64,000 nt of DNA from Ferrovibrio terrae_B. Lineage in GTDB: Bacteria; Pseudomonadota; Alphaproteobacteria; Ferrovibrionales; Ferrovibrionaceae. The stretch is from contig NZ_CALRUC010000008.1 in NCBI RefSeq assembly GCF_943371255.1, positions 4,850-68,849 of the forward strand, in the 5' to 3' direction. The position numbers and the translations under genes were made by a program. This document shows, one piece after another, positions 49,353 to 58,334 of the stretch; position 1 is the stretch's first letter; each line of letters opens with the position of its first letter. The notes beneath the pieces are model-generated. The model was not told where the DNA came from. It saw only the letters and a list, made by a program, of their open reading frames with translations, and searched no databases.

Positions 49353-51167
49353 TCAAAGCCAGTCGGGGGCAGTGTCGAGAACTGTCGCGTCGTTTGCGGC
49401 AACGACGGGCAGCCAGTGATCGATGCGTTTCATTTCGTGCCGGAAGAAATACTGGCAGGCCGCCAGCTTGCCGCGCATAAAAGCTTCGGTGTCACCGCCG
49501 CAGCCGGCATCCAGCATGCGCTTGGCCGCGGCAGCCTGACGCAGCCACATCCAGCCCACGACCAGATGCCCGTACATGTCCAGGTAGCTGGAAGAGTTGA
49601 CGAGATAGGTTCCCATCTTGCCTGGCACGGCGTGCTTGAAATTGGCGCGCGTTGCATCGAAAACGCGGTCCCGGTCATTACCCAGCTGGACTGCGAATTC
49701 CGTAAGCCCGACGGCTTCAGCTGCAGTGATATCGGATTGCATCCGCCGGCCCAGTAATTCGATCCCGGCGGCACCCTTCATGCGCAATTTGCGGCCGACG
49801 AAGTCAATCGCCTGGATGCCGTTGGTGCCTTCATGAATGAGATTGAGGCGGTTGTCGCGGTAATATTGCTCTTCGGGGAAGTCGCGCGTATAGCCGTAGC
49901 CCCCCAGAACCTGGATCGCCAGTTTGTTGGCCTCCAGGCAGTATTCGCTCGGCCAGGCCTTGACGATCGGAGTCAGCATTTCGAGCAGCAGCGAGGCGTC
50001 TTCCCGTGCTGCCGTATCGCCGGTCGACCGCTCTTCATCGACCAGGCAGGCCGCATACAGGCCAAGCGCAAGCGCACCTTCGACATAGACCTTCTGCTGC
50101 AGGAGCATGCGGCGGACATCGCCGTGCTGGATAATCGGCACGGGCGGCGAGAGCGGATCCTTGTTGTCGGGCAGGCGGCCCTGCGGGCGCTGCTTGGCAT
50201 AGTCCAGGCTGTGAAGGTATCCTGCATAGCCCAGCATCGTGGCGCCAAGGCCCACGGAAATACGCGCCTCGTTCATCATCACGAACATGTATTCCAGACC
50301 GCGATGCGGCTCGCCGAGCAGATAGGCGGTGCAGTCGTCGTTGTCGCCAAAGCTCAGGAGCGTGTTCACCGCGCCCCGATAGCCCATCTTGTGGTTCAGG
50401 CCGGTGACCCGGACATCGTTGCGCCTGCCGGGCCTGCCGTCGTTGCCGACATCGAACTTGGGCACGATAAACAGCGAGATGCCCTTGGTGCCGGGGGGGG
50501 CACCATCGATCCTGGCCAGTACCAGATGAACGATATTTTCGGAAATGTCGTGATCGCCGGCCGAGATCCACATCTTGCTGCCCTTGAGGCTGTAGGTGCC
50601 GTCAGGACGGAGCATGGCGCGCGTGCGAATGTCGGCCAGTCCCGAACCCGCCTGTGGTTCGCTCAGGCACATCGTGCCGAGGAAACGGCCATCCAGCATG
50701 GGACGGAGAAACGTCGTCTTTTGCATATCGGTACCGTAGGCGCGGATCACGTTTCCGGCAGACACGGTCAGGAAATAGTAGATGGAGGCGCCGATATTGG
50801 CGGCCTGGAAGAAGGCATAGGCCGCCTGGATGATGGTGACGGGAAGCTGCTGCCCGCCTTCATCGGCCGGTGCGTGCGCCGACATGAAGCCGGCATCGGT
50901 GAATGCGTCAATCGCGGCCTTGAGCTCGGGCAGCGTGTGAACGGCACCGTTTTCAAGCGATGGCTCGTTCAGATCGGATTTCCGGTAGAAGCTCTGGAAG
51001 TGGCTGGCGGCGATGGTCTCGGCCGTGTCCAGGACGGCGTTGAAGATTTCGCGGTCCAGATCTGCGTAGAGCGGCCGCGACAACAATTTGTCGATCTGAA
51101 GAACATCGAAGAGATTGAAATCGACATCCCTGCGGCTCAGTGTTTTGCCGGAATTTTCCGCAGCCAT
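49353..51167 (-). CDS. Acyl-CoA dehydrogenase (about 600-residue type)
   Basis: A 604-aa FAD-dependent acyl-CoA dehydrogenase with an N-terminal helical domain, the MCLSEPQAGSGLADIRTRA middle domain and the long C-terminal extension of the large FadE class. The probable catalytic Glu is in LIHEGTNGIQAIDF (about 440). It introduces the alpha,beta double bond into the CoA ester. It is divergent from the acyl-CoA ligase, with one TetR site in the 83-bp gap, and forms an operon with MaoC. Confidence 0.94.
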   Translation of the reverse strand: MAAENSGKTLSRRDVDFNLFDVLQIDKLLSRPLYADLDREIFNAVLDTAETIAASHFQSFYRKSDLNEPSLENGAVHTLPELKAAIDAFTDAGFMSAHAPADEGGQQLPVTIIQAAYAFFQAANIGASIYYFLTVSAGNVIRAYGTDMQKTTFLRPMLDGRFLGTMCLSEPQAGSGLADIRTRAMLRPDGTYSLKGSKMWISAGDHDISENIVHLVLARIDGAPPGTKGISLFIVPKFDVGNDGRPGRRNDVRVTGLNHKMGYRGAVNTLLSFGDNDDCTAYLLGEPHRGLEYMFVMMNEARISVGLGATMLGYAGYLHSLDYAKQRPQGRLPDNKDPLSPPVPIIQHGDVRRMLLQQKVYVEGALALGLYAACLVDEERSTGDTAAREDASLLLEMLTPIVKAWPSEYCLEANKLAIQVLGGYGYTRDFPEEQYYRDNRLNLIHEGTNGIQAIDFVGRKLRMKGAAGIELLGRRMQSDITAAEAVGLTEFAVQLGNDRDRVFDATRANFKHAVPGKMGTYLVNSSSYLDMYGHLVVGWMWLRQAAAAKRMLDAGCGGDTEAFMRGKLAACQYFFRHEMKRIDHWLPVVAANDATVLDTAPDWL

Positions 51168-51213
51168 TCTGTTTCCGATGTCTCCATTGACTCAGTGTTG
51201 GTCGGAATATAAA

Positions 51214-51227
51214 CTAACAAGCGTTCG
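51214..51227. promoter_or_regulatory. TetR operator 5 (dehydrogenase/ligase divergent promoter)
   Basis: CTAACA-AG-CGTTCG, fitting CNAACR-NN-YRTTNG. It lies in the 83-bp gap between the divergent acyl-CoA dehydrogenase and ligase genes and can control both. Confidence 0.75.
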
Positions 51228-51250
51228 TAAGTAAATATAAGAAGGGCTCG

Positions 51251-52924
51251 ATGTCCCCGACCGAAAATCAGGCGGCCATGGTTCTGCCGACACCGCCCCT
51301 GCAAGCGATGTCCCGGTCGAAAGCCGCTTGGCCGGCCCAGCCCCGCTACCAGATTCAGCAGGAAACCCATTTCGATGGCCGGGTGGTGAACTGCTTCCGG
51401 CCGCGCTCTGACTCCGCTTACGGCATATTCTCATCGGCCGCCCGCAAACATCCCGATGCCGAGGCCCTGGTTGGGGACGGGCAGCGTCTGACTTATGGCG
51501 AACTGGCCGAGGCTGCCGGTGCAGTTGCGGCTCGCCTCAGGGATTTTGGTGTGCGCCCCGGGATGCGGGTGGCGATGTATCTCGCCAATCGCATCGAGTT
51601 CGTCTCCGTCTATCTCGGTATCCTGCGCCTTGGTGCCGTGGCCGTGCCGATGGATGTCCGCCTGAAGGGGCCGGAAATCGCGCATGTCGTGGCTCATTCC
51701 GATGCTCGCATTCTGCTATACGAGGCGACGTTATCCGGCGAATTGCCGAACAGGCAGGATGTGCCGAACCTGTCCGCACTTGTGCCGGTTTCGGACGACG
51801 GTATTCATTGGCCGGACGATCAAACCGGGGCGGCGTCTCCGGAATTTCAGGTCACCGATCCGGAAGCCCTTGCGACACTTCTTTATACCTCCGGTACCAC
51901 CGGCCTGCCCAAAGGCGCGATGCTCACGCATCTGAATTTCGCGCACTCGGTCATCCACTTCGAACTCATTCTCGGCCTCAGCCAGGGCAGGGAACGGACA
52001 TTGCTTGTCGTTCCCGCCAGCCATGTCACCGGCCTGCTTGCCATCATGTCGTTCCTGTGGGTAGGCGGGGCTGTCATCATGTCCCGCGCCTTCAAGGCGC
52101 CGGCCTTCCTGAAGCTCGCAGCCGATGAGCGCATCACGCATACGGTCATGGTTCCGGCCATGTATAACCTGTGCCTGCTGCAGCCGGATTTCTCGGCCTA
52201 CGATCTCAGGAACTGGCGGCTGGGTCATTTCGGCGGTTCACCGATGCCGATGGCGACGATCCAGGATCTTGCCGACCGGTTGCCGCAGCTACGCCTGATT
52301 GATGGCTATGGCGCCACGGAGTGCTGCTCGCCGGTGGCTCTGTCACCACCCGATATGCCAACCAGCAAGCGCGCAGCCATCGGCCTGCCGGTCCATTGTG
52401 CCGAAATCAGGATCGTCGGACCGGACGGCAACGAATTGCCCGCAGGTGAAACCGGTGAAATCTGGATCCGCGGCCCAATGATCGTGCCGGGCTATCTGGA
52501 TAACCCCGAGGCCAACAAGGCCAACTTCACCGCCGGCTTCTGGCATTCCGGCGATATCGGCAAGCTCGATGAGGACGGGTATCTCTACATCTCCGACCGC
52601 ATCAAGGACGTCATCAACCGCGGCGGCTACAAGATTTACAGCGTCGAGGTGGAGGGCGTGCTGAACCGGCATCCGGATGTACTGGAGAGTGCTGTTGTTG
52701 CCAAACCCTGCCCGGTGCTGGGCGAGCGCGTCCACGCCTTCATAACGGCGAAGACTGAAGGCCTGATGGCTGAGAAGCTCTTTGAATACTGCGCCGCACG
52801 GCTGGCCGATTACAAACAGCCCGAGACCTATACCATCCTCGATACACCATTGCCGCGGAATTCAGGCGGCAAGGTCCTGAAGCGCGATCTGCGCAACACC
52901 TTAAACCTTGCCGAAGCCGGCTGA
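51251..52924 (+). CDS. AMP-forming acyl-CoA synthetase
   Basis: A 557-aa ANL-superfamily ligase that activates a carboxylic acid to its CoA ester via an acyl-AMP. The P-loop motif is LLYTSGTTGLPKGAML (about 216-230). Also present are DGYGATECCSP, the adenylate Asp in WHSGDIGKLDEDGYL, DRIKDVINRGGYKIYS and the C-terminal Lys in NSGGKVLKRDL. It probably makes the entry step after TRAP import. It leads a four-gene run with two SDRs and an OYE. Confidence 0.94.
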   Translation: MSPTENQAAMVLPTPPLQAMSRSKAAWPAQPRYQIQQETHFDGRVVNCFRPRSDSAYGIFSSAARKHPDAEALVGDGQRLTYGELAEAAGAVAARLRDFGVRPGMRVAMYLANRIEFVSVYLGILRLGAVAVPMDVRLKGPEIAHVVAHSDARILLYEATLSGELPNRQDVPNLSALVPVSDDGIHWPDDQTGAASPEFQVTDPEALATLLYTSGTTGLPKGAMLTHLNFAHSVIHFELILGLSQGRERTLLVVPASHVTGLLAIMSFLWVGGAVIMSRAFKAPAFLKLAADERITHTVMVPAMYNLCLLQPDFSAYDLRNWRLGHFGGSPMPMATIQDLADRLPQLRLIDGYGATECCSPVALSPPDMPTSKRAAIGLPVHCAEIRIVGPDGNELPAGETGEIWIRGPMIVPGYLDNPEANKANFTAGFWHSGDIGKLDEDGYLYISDRIKDVINRGGYKIYSVEVEGVLNRHPDVLESAVVAKPCPVLGERVHAFITAKTEGLMAEKLFEYCAARLADYKQPETYTILDTPLPRNSGGKVLKRDLRNTLNLAEAG

Positions 52925-52945
52925 TAATCCCTGGGAGTTCTAAGC

Positions 52946-53869
52946 ATGACAATTCGTTTTGACGGCCGTGTAGCGATTGTGACCGGTGCCGGCACGGGAC
53001 TCGGCCGCAGTCACGCCCTGGCGCTCGCATCGCGCGGCGCCAGCGTTGTGGTCAACGATCTCGGCGGCTCTCTGAATGGTCAGGGACAGTCCAGTAGCGC
53101 GGCCGATATGGTCGCAAACGAGATCAAGGCGATGGGCGGTAAGGCAGTCGCGAATTATGATTCGGTTGCCGATGCGGCAGCTGCCGAGAATATCGTCGCT
53201 TCAGCGGTGGATGCATTCGGCCGCCTCGATATCCTGATCAACAACGCCGGCATTCTGCGCGACAAGACTTTGGCGAAGATGGATCCGGCCGACTACGAAA
53301 CAGTGACGCGGGTTCATCTTTTTGGTGCGGCTTTCTGCACGCGCGCGGCGCTGCCGGTCATGCAGAAGAACAACTATGGCCGCATCATCATGACGACCTC
53401 GAATGCAGGTCTGTTCGGAAACTTCGGCCAGTCGAATTATGGGGCTGCCAAAGCTGGCGTCATCGGCCTTATGAACGTAGTCCGCATTGAGGCGGCCAAG
53501 TACGGCATTCTCGTCAATACCATCGCCCCGATGGCTGCCACCCGCATGACCGAAAATGTGATGCCGGCCGAGATGCTTCCGCTGTTCAAGCCGGAATTCG
53601 TCTCGGCTGCCGTGGCCTATCTGGCCAGCGAACAATGCAACGTATCCGGCCACACCATTTCTGCTTCGGCCGGCTACGTCGCCCGGGTTCAGGTCATGAG
53701 CAGTCCCGGCGTGTTCTTCGACACCAGCAAGGACCTGACCCCCGAGATGATTGCGGGTGAGTGGGCAAACATAACCGATATGTCGAAGCCGCAGGGTTTC
53801 GACAGCGCCGGCGCAGAAATGGAATATATCGCCAAACAGACGATGGCGCGGCTGAAGAAATCGGCCTGA
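52946..53869 (+). CDS. SDR, multifunctional-enzyme-2-like (3R)-hydroxyacyl-CoA dehydrogenase
   Basis: A 307-aa SDR close to the dehydrogenase part of peroxisomal MFE-2. The N-terminus (VTGAGTGLGRSHALALASRGASVVVNDLGG) is characteristic, with active-site Ser/Tyr/Lys in TTSNAGLFGNFGQSNYGAAK. The C-terminal extension beyond about 250 is also typical. It would oxidise the product of the MaoC hydratase to the beta-keto ester. GGGAG lies upstream of the ATG. Confidence 0.92.
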   Translation: MTIRFDGRVAIVTGAGTGLGRSHALALASRGASVVVNDLGGSLNGQGQSSSAADMVANEIKAMGGKAVANYDSVADAAAAENIVASAVDAFGRLDILINNAGILRDKTLAKMDPADYETVTRVHLFGAAFCTRAALPVMQKNNYGRIIMTTSNAGLFGNFGQSNYGAAKAGVIGLMNVVRIEAAKYGILVNTIAPMAATRMTENVMPAEMLPLFKPEFVSAAVAYLASEQCNVSGHTISASAGYVARVQVMSSPGVFFDTSKDLTPEMIAGEWANITDMSKPQGFDSAGAEMEYIAKQTMARLKKSA

Positions 53870-53872
53870 GCC

Positions 53873-54640
53873 ATGTCCGGCCGGGCCCGCTTTTCTGAGA
53901 AAGTCGTTGTGGTGAGCGGTGCCGGTGCCGGCATCGGTCGTGCCGCTGCCGTCGGATTTGCCCGCGAGGGCGCCGCCGTCGCGCTGCTTGATATCAACGG
54001 GTCCGCGGCTCAGGAGACCAAGGTGGAAATCGAGCGTGCGGGGGGGAGGGCTTCGGCGTTTGCGGTGGATATGAGCAGCGAAATGGCCGTTGAAACGGCC
54101 ATTGACGCTGTCGTCAAAGAGTACGGACGGATTGACTGCGCATTCAACAATGCAGGAATCCGTGGTGCACGCGTCGACATCGTGGATATGCCGACAGATG
54201 AATGGCGTCGGGTTATGGATCTGAACGTCACGGGCGTGTTCCTTGCCGTCCGCGCTGAGATGAAGGCGATGCGGTCGCACAAATGCGGCAGCATAGTCAA
54301 TATCGCCTCCATCTTCGGATCTGTGACCGCGCCGGGCGCTGCACATTACACGGCTTCCAAACACGCCATCATTGGCCTGACCAAGACGCTGGCGCTGGAA
54401 GCCATCCGCGATGGGATTCGTGTCAACGCCGTCGCGCCCGGCGGCGTGGATACGCCGCTGATGGCGGCCTTGGAGGGTAGTCGAGAAGCAGCCGAAGCGC
54501 GCTACAAGGCATCCTGCCCGATCGGTCGGCTGGCGCGTCCTGAAGAAATAGCGGAATCCGTAATGTGGCTGGCGTCCGATGCGGCGTCCTTTGTCGTGGG
54601 CCACACGCTCGTGGTAGATGGCGGCTATACGCTGCTTTGA
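53873..54640 (+). CDS. Short-chain dehydrogenase/reductase
   Basis: A 255-aa classical SDR with GAGAGIGRAAA, NNAG, Ser in VNIASIFGS and YTASK. The NAD-type D in LLDINGS follows beta-2, suggesting NAD+ over NADP+. It starts 3 bp after the previous stop. Target is unknown, possibly a ring or side-chain hydroxyl of the substrate. Confidence 0.92.
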   Translation: MSGRARFSEKVVVVSGAGAGIGRAAAVGFAREGAAVALLDINGSAAQETKVEIERAGGRASAFAVDMSSEMAVETAIDAVVKEYGRIDCAFNNAGIRGARVDIVDMPTDEWRRVMDLNVTGVFLAVRAEMKAMRSHKCGSIVNIASIFGSVTAPGAAHYTASKHAIIGLTKTLALEAIRDGIRVNAVAPGGVDTPLMAALEGSREAAEARYKASCPIGRLARPEEIAESVMWLASDAASFVVGHTLVVDGGYTLL

Positions 54641-54688
54641 GTGGCGTCCGCTGAAGCTGGTTAAGAAACAGAATGCCGGGGAAACACG

Positions 54689-55768
54689 ATGAGCCGTTTG
54701 TTTGAGTCTTTCACGCTGCGTGGTGTCACGCTTCGCAACCGAATTGTGGTGTCACCCATGTGCCAGTATTCGTCGACCGACGGGCTAGCCACCAACTGGC
54801 ATATGGTCCATCTGGGTTCACGTGCGATCGGTGGCGCCGGTCTGATCATCGCCGAAGCGACGGGCATCTGCCCGGAAGGCCGCATCACGCCCGGCGATCT
54901 TGGGCTGTGGAGTCAGGCGCATGCCGATGCATTGAAGCCGATTGTCGACTTCATTCACGAACACGGCGCCAAGGCCGGAATCCAGCTTGGTCATGCCGGC
55001 CGCAAAGGTGCGCGTTTCAAGCCTTGGGAAGGGAATGGTCCGCTGACCGACGGCAGTGCATGGCCGATCCCGGGGCCGAGTGCATTGTCATTCGACAAGG
55101 ACTGGCAGGTTCCTTATGAAATGACCGCAGCGCAGCTGCGGGAGATGACGGATCTGTTCGTTACGTCGACAGGGTTCGCCGTAAATGCCGGTTTCGACGT
55201 GATTGAGCTGCATATGGCGCATGGCTATCTGCTGCACGAATTTCTCTCGCCGTTGTCGAATACCCGTGGCGACGAATATGGCGGCGACTTGGCGGGACGG
55301 GCGAAGTGGCCGCTGGAGGTCATCAAGGCTGTCCGCGCAGCGCTCGGGGATGACAGGCTGCTGTTCGTTCGCGTCTCCGCGATCGACTGGGTCGATGGCG
55401 GTCTCGACATGGCGCAGTCGGTGCAATTGGCCAAATGGTTCAGGGCGGCGGGAGCCGATCTGATCGATTGCTCGACCGGCGCTGTTGTGCCGGGTGAGAA
55501 AACCCCTATCGGCCCCGGTTATCAGGTGCCGGTCGCGCGCGGCATACGCGCGGAGGCGGGTATTCCCACCGGTGCAGTCGGGATGATCACCGATCCGGCC
55601 CAGGCCGAGCAGATCGTTGCCGTGGGCGACGCGGACCTTGTCTTCCTGGCACGCGCCACGCTGCGCAATCCCTATTGGGCGAATCATGCCGCCGAAGAGC
55701 TCGGCGTCGAGGCCAACTGGCCGATCCAATACAAGCGAGCCGTCGCCCGTCGCCGAACGGCCTGGTGA
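54689..55768 (+). CDS. Old Yellow Enzyme-family flavin oxidoreductase (YqjM-like)
   Basis: A 359-aa FMN TIM-barrel ene-reductase. YqjM-type features are SPMCQYSSTDG (Cys), LGHAGRKGA (His pair region) and HMAHGYLLHEFLSP...NTRGDEYGGD. It reduces activated C=C bonds of enones or dienoyl-CoA. It ends the ligase operon. A role in removing a ring double bond fits the KstD-like gene downstream. Confidence 0.93.
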   Translation: MSRLFESFTLRGVTLRNRIVVSPMCQYSSTDGLATNWHMVHLGSRAIGGAGLIIAEATGICPEGRITPGDLGLWSQAHADALKPIVDFIHEHGAKAGIQLGHAGRKGARFKPWEGNGPLTDGSAWPIPGPSALSFDKDWQVPYEMTAAQLREMTDLFVTSTGFAVNAGFDVIELHMAHGYLLHEFLSPLSNTRGDEYGGDLAGRAKWPLEVIKAVRAALGDDRLLFVRVSAIDWVDGGLDMAQSVQLAKWFRAAGADLIDCSTGAVVPGEKTPIGPGYQVPVARGIRAEAGIPTGAVGMITDPAQAEQIVAVGDADLVFLARATLRNPYWANHAAEELGVEANWPIQYKRAVARRRTAW

Positions 55769-55812
55769 TTTTCCGTCGTCTCCACGCGGGCGCATTCCGC
55801 TTTACGATAAAA

Positions 55813-55826
55813 CAAACGTACGTTAG
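55813..55826. promoter_or_regulatory. TetR operator 6 (NIPSNAP operon promoter)
   Basis: CAAACG-TA-CGTTAG followed by TATA, nearly the same as operator 1 with its flanks. It lies 87 bp upstream of the NIPSNAP gene. Confidence 0.75.
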
Positions 55827-55912
55827 TATAAAGTCGTTACGCCTGAGCGTCGGGCTGCATCGGTGAAGTCACTGTGGCCGCCGCAAAGCCACTGGCGGAT
55901 TGGAGCATTTGA

Positions 55913-56227
55913 ATGATTGTTGAAGAGCGCAATTACACCCTAAAGCCCGGCAAAGCCGGGGAGTTTATGGCGCTCTACCAGCAGCGCGGCCTGGAGATCC
56001 AGACGCGCATCCTGGGCAATCTGATTGGCTATTTCCTGTCTGAAATCGGCGAGCTGAACGTCGCCATGCACATGTGGGGCTATGACAGCCTGGAAGAGCG
56101 TACGCGGCGCCGGTCTCTCCTGATGCAGGAGAAGGAGTGGCGCGACTACGTTGCGGCCGTGACTCCGCTGATCGACAGGATGTCGAACAGAATACTGGTG
56201 CCGACGGCCTTCTCACCTATTCGGTGA
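55913..56227 (+). CDS. NIPSNAP-family protein
   Basis: A 104-aa dimeric alpha-beta barrel protein of the NIPSNAP family: IVEERNYTLKPGKAGEFMALY at the N-terminus and a late MHMWGYDSLEERTRRR block. Function is unknown, but such proteins recur in degradation clusters. It is the first gene of the last module-D operon. Confidence 0.85.
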   Translation: MIVEERNYTLKPGKAGEFMALYQQRGLEIQTRILGNLIGYFLSEIGELNVAMHMWGYDSLEERTRRRSLLMQEKEWRDYVAAVTPLIDRMSNRILVPTAFSPIR

Positions 56228-56269
56228 CAACGGAACGGCGTAAAGCCGCCAAAGAATGGGATGGAAATA

Positions 56270-57031
56270 ATGAATGCTCGGTCAGCCAGCGCGCCATTCC
56301 CGGAGAGGTCGGTGATCGTAACCGGTGGCAGCAGTGGCATCGGGCTGGAAACGGCCCGGCGCTTCCACGCTGCCGGTGCGAATGTCTGGATCTTCGATAT
56401 TAATCCGCCGCCCGAGAGCACCGACTCCGCCATCACGTATATCAAGTGCGATATCGGGGACGAGAAGGCGATCCGCGCCGCCGTCGCCCAATCCATTGGC
56501 GACAGGCCGCTGCATACTCTGATCAACGCCGCAGGTATCATCCGTCGCGCTAAAACCGAGGAAGCTTCCCTCGCGGACTGGGAGCTGATGCTCAAGGTTA
56601 ACCTGACCGGCATGTTCCAGCTCTGTGCAGTTCTTTTCAATAACCTGAAAGTCGCCAGTGACGCTGCCATTGTGAATATCGCATCGATTGCGGCGCTCGT
56701 GCCACAAACGGGCGCAATTGCCTATGGCCCATCAAAAGCGGCCGTCATTTCCCTGACGAAACAGCTTGCCGTGGAATGGGGTCAGTATGGCATCCGCGTC
56801 AACGCCATCTGCCCAGGCATGATCCGCACCGCGATGACCGAACCATTCTACAGTCCGGAAACCATCAAGATCCGCAACAGGAAGACGGCGCTCGGCCGTG
56901 TCGGCATGCCCGAAGACATCGCCAAGGTCGCATTGTTCCTGGCGGGCGACGGCGCCAGCTACATCACCGGTGAAGCCATCGTTGTGGACGGCGGCTTCAC
57001 CGCCACAGGCCTTCATCTGCTGCTGCAATAA
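56270..57031 (+). CDS. Short-chain dehydrogenase/reductase
   Basis: A 253-aa SDR with VTGGSSGIGLETA, NAAG, Ser in VNIASIAALV and YGPSK. The second ATG is preferred, since it has GGATGGA upstream; the first would add three residues. It is the fourth SDR in the window and the third in module D. Confidence 0.9.
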   Translation: MNARSASAPFPERSVIVTGGSSGIGLETARRFHAAGANVWIFDINPPPESTDSAITYIKCDIGDEKAIRAAVAQSIGDRPLHTLINAAGIIRRAKTEEASLADWELMLKVNLTGMFQLCAVLFNNLKVASDAAIVNIASIAALVPQTGAIAYGPSKAAVISLTKQLAVEWGQYGIRVNAICPGMIRTAMTEPFYSPETIKIRNRKTALGRVGMPEDIAKVALFLAGDGASYITGEAIVVDGGFTATGLHLLLQ

Positions 57032-57069
57032 GCCGGACCACGGCTCGTAGAGACAACAGGAAACAAAAA

Positions 57070-57915
57070 ATGGCCGCCTTGCATCTCCCCCAAGTCATCG
57101 ATCACCCCCAGGGGACGACCTACGTCTTCGATTCGGCCACGCATGTGGAAGCCTATGTCGCCGCGAAAAATCCGAAGCCGGGTTCGGTGATCGTTGCGGC
57201 CTCCTATGCCGGCGTGCTCTGCGCCCGCATGGTGATGTCGGCAAAACCGATGGCAGCTATCGGTCTCGATTGTGCTATCGGCAAGGACGGTGCCGGAATT
57301 GCAGGCCTCTGGTATTACGAAGCCCTGAACGTTCCTGCCGCCGCCGTCGATACCATGACGGCCGAGATGGGGAACGGTACCGACCAGTACGAGAACGGCA
57401 TCATCAGCCGGGTCAACGATCAGGCGCAGCGACTGGGCTTGGCCCCGGGTATGACGGTCAAAGAAGCCGTCGAAGCCATTCTGACGGGGTCAAGGACCCC
57501 GAAGGAATTCGATACTGCCCGCCGTCTCGTAGTCCATACCAACGAGGAGGGCCGCAGCATCGTCTGCACCGACTCAATCGCTTTTGCTCTACCTGAAGAC
57601 AAGGACCGCAATGTGCTTTGCACCGCAGGCCATACCGGCCGCAGTGTCATCGAATATTTCCGTAATCACCGGCCCTGGGCTTTTATCTGTTCTGATGGCG
57701 GCATCGGCAAGAACGATTCCGGCATATCGGCGCTGGAGGCGATCGAGGAAGATGGCATCGTCGGTGCCTCGGTCGACGCGTTGACGGCCCGCATGGGCGA
57801 CGGCCAGAGCACCTATTTCGATGGCATCATCAGCGCGGCCAACAAGCATGCCATGGCGAAGGGCGTCCGTATCGGCCAGACCGCCAGGGAAGCTGCCCTG
57901 TTGATGCTGAAGTAA
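57070..57915 (+). CDS. Unknown protein made of two tandem repeats
   Basis: A 281-aa protein that I cannot assign to a family. It has a clear internal duplication: residues about 60-135 repeat at about 202-275. Shared landmarks are AIGKDGAGIAGL/GIGKNDSGISAL, AAVDTMTAEMGNG/ASVDALTARMGDG and YENGIIS/FDGIIS. The repeat is rich in Gly and Asp and has no signal peptide or membrane segment, so it is probably a cytoplasmic enzyme or binding protein with pseudo-two-fold symmetry. AGGAAAC precedes the ATG. It lies between an SDR and a cupin gene in the last TetR operon. Confidence 0.85.
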   Translation: MAALHLPQVIDHPQGTTYVFDSATHVEAYVAAKNPKPGSVIVAASYAGVLCARMVMSAKPMAAIGLDCAIGKDGAGIAGLWYYEALNVPAAAVDTMTAEMGNGTDQYENGIISRVNDQAQRLGLAPGMTVKEAVEAILTGSRTPKEFDTARRLVVHTNEEGRSIVCTDSIAFALPEDKDRNVLCTAGHTGRSVIEYFRNHRPWAFICSDGGIGKNDSGISALEAIEEDGIVGASVDALTARMGDGQSTYFDGIISAANKHAMAKGVRIGQTAREAALLMLK

Positions 57916-57935
57916 TCATTCGACCGGAGATCCAA

Positions 57936-58334
57936 ATGGCAAATACACCGTTCCTGGAAGGCGAAGAGAAGCTGGCTCGACTTGCATCCCGTTATGTCGC
58001 TGTCGAACAGCTTCCGTGGAAACCGACGCCGACCCCCGGCATCGACATGAAGATTCTGCTGGAAGACAAGGAAACCGGACTTCTCACCGCGTTGTTTCGC
58101 TGGGAGCCTGGTACGGAGCTGCCGCTCCACGAGCATGTCGAGATCGAGCAGACCTATGTCCTGAGTGGCAGCATCGTTGATGACGAGGGCGAATGTCGCG
58201 AAGGCGACTATGTCTGGCGCCCGAAAGGCAACCGGCATCTGGCGCGGTCGCCCAACGGCGCGCTCGTCATTTCCTTCTTCCTGAAGCCGAACAAGTTCCT
58301 GACCGGCAAGTTCAAGGGGCAGGAACTTAAGTGA
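57936..58334 (+). CDS. Small cupin-domain protein (ChrR-like cupin)
   Basis: A 132-aa single cupin barrel. The metal site is in GTELPLHEHVEIEQTYVLSG (His-x-His and Glu) with a later His in RPKGNRHLA. ChrR-like cupins serve as metal-dependent enzymes or sensors; here it stands alone without an anti-sigma domain. Its stop overlaps the GTG start of the flavoprotein, so the two are translationally coupled. Confidence 0.85.
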   Translation: MANTPFLEGEEKLARLASRYVAVEQLPWKPTPTPGIDMKILLEDKETGLLTALFRWEPGTELPLHEHVEIEQTYVLSGSIVDDEGECREGDYVWRPKGNRHLARSPNGALVISFFLKPNKFLTGKFKGQELK

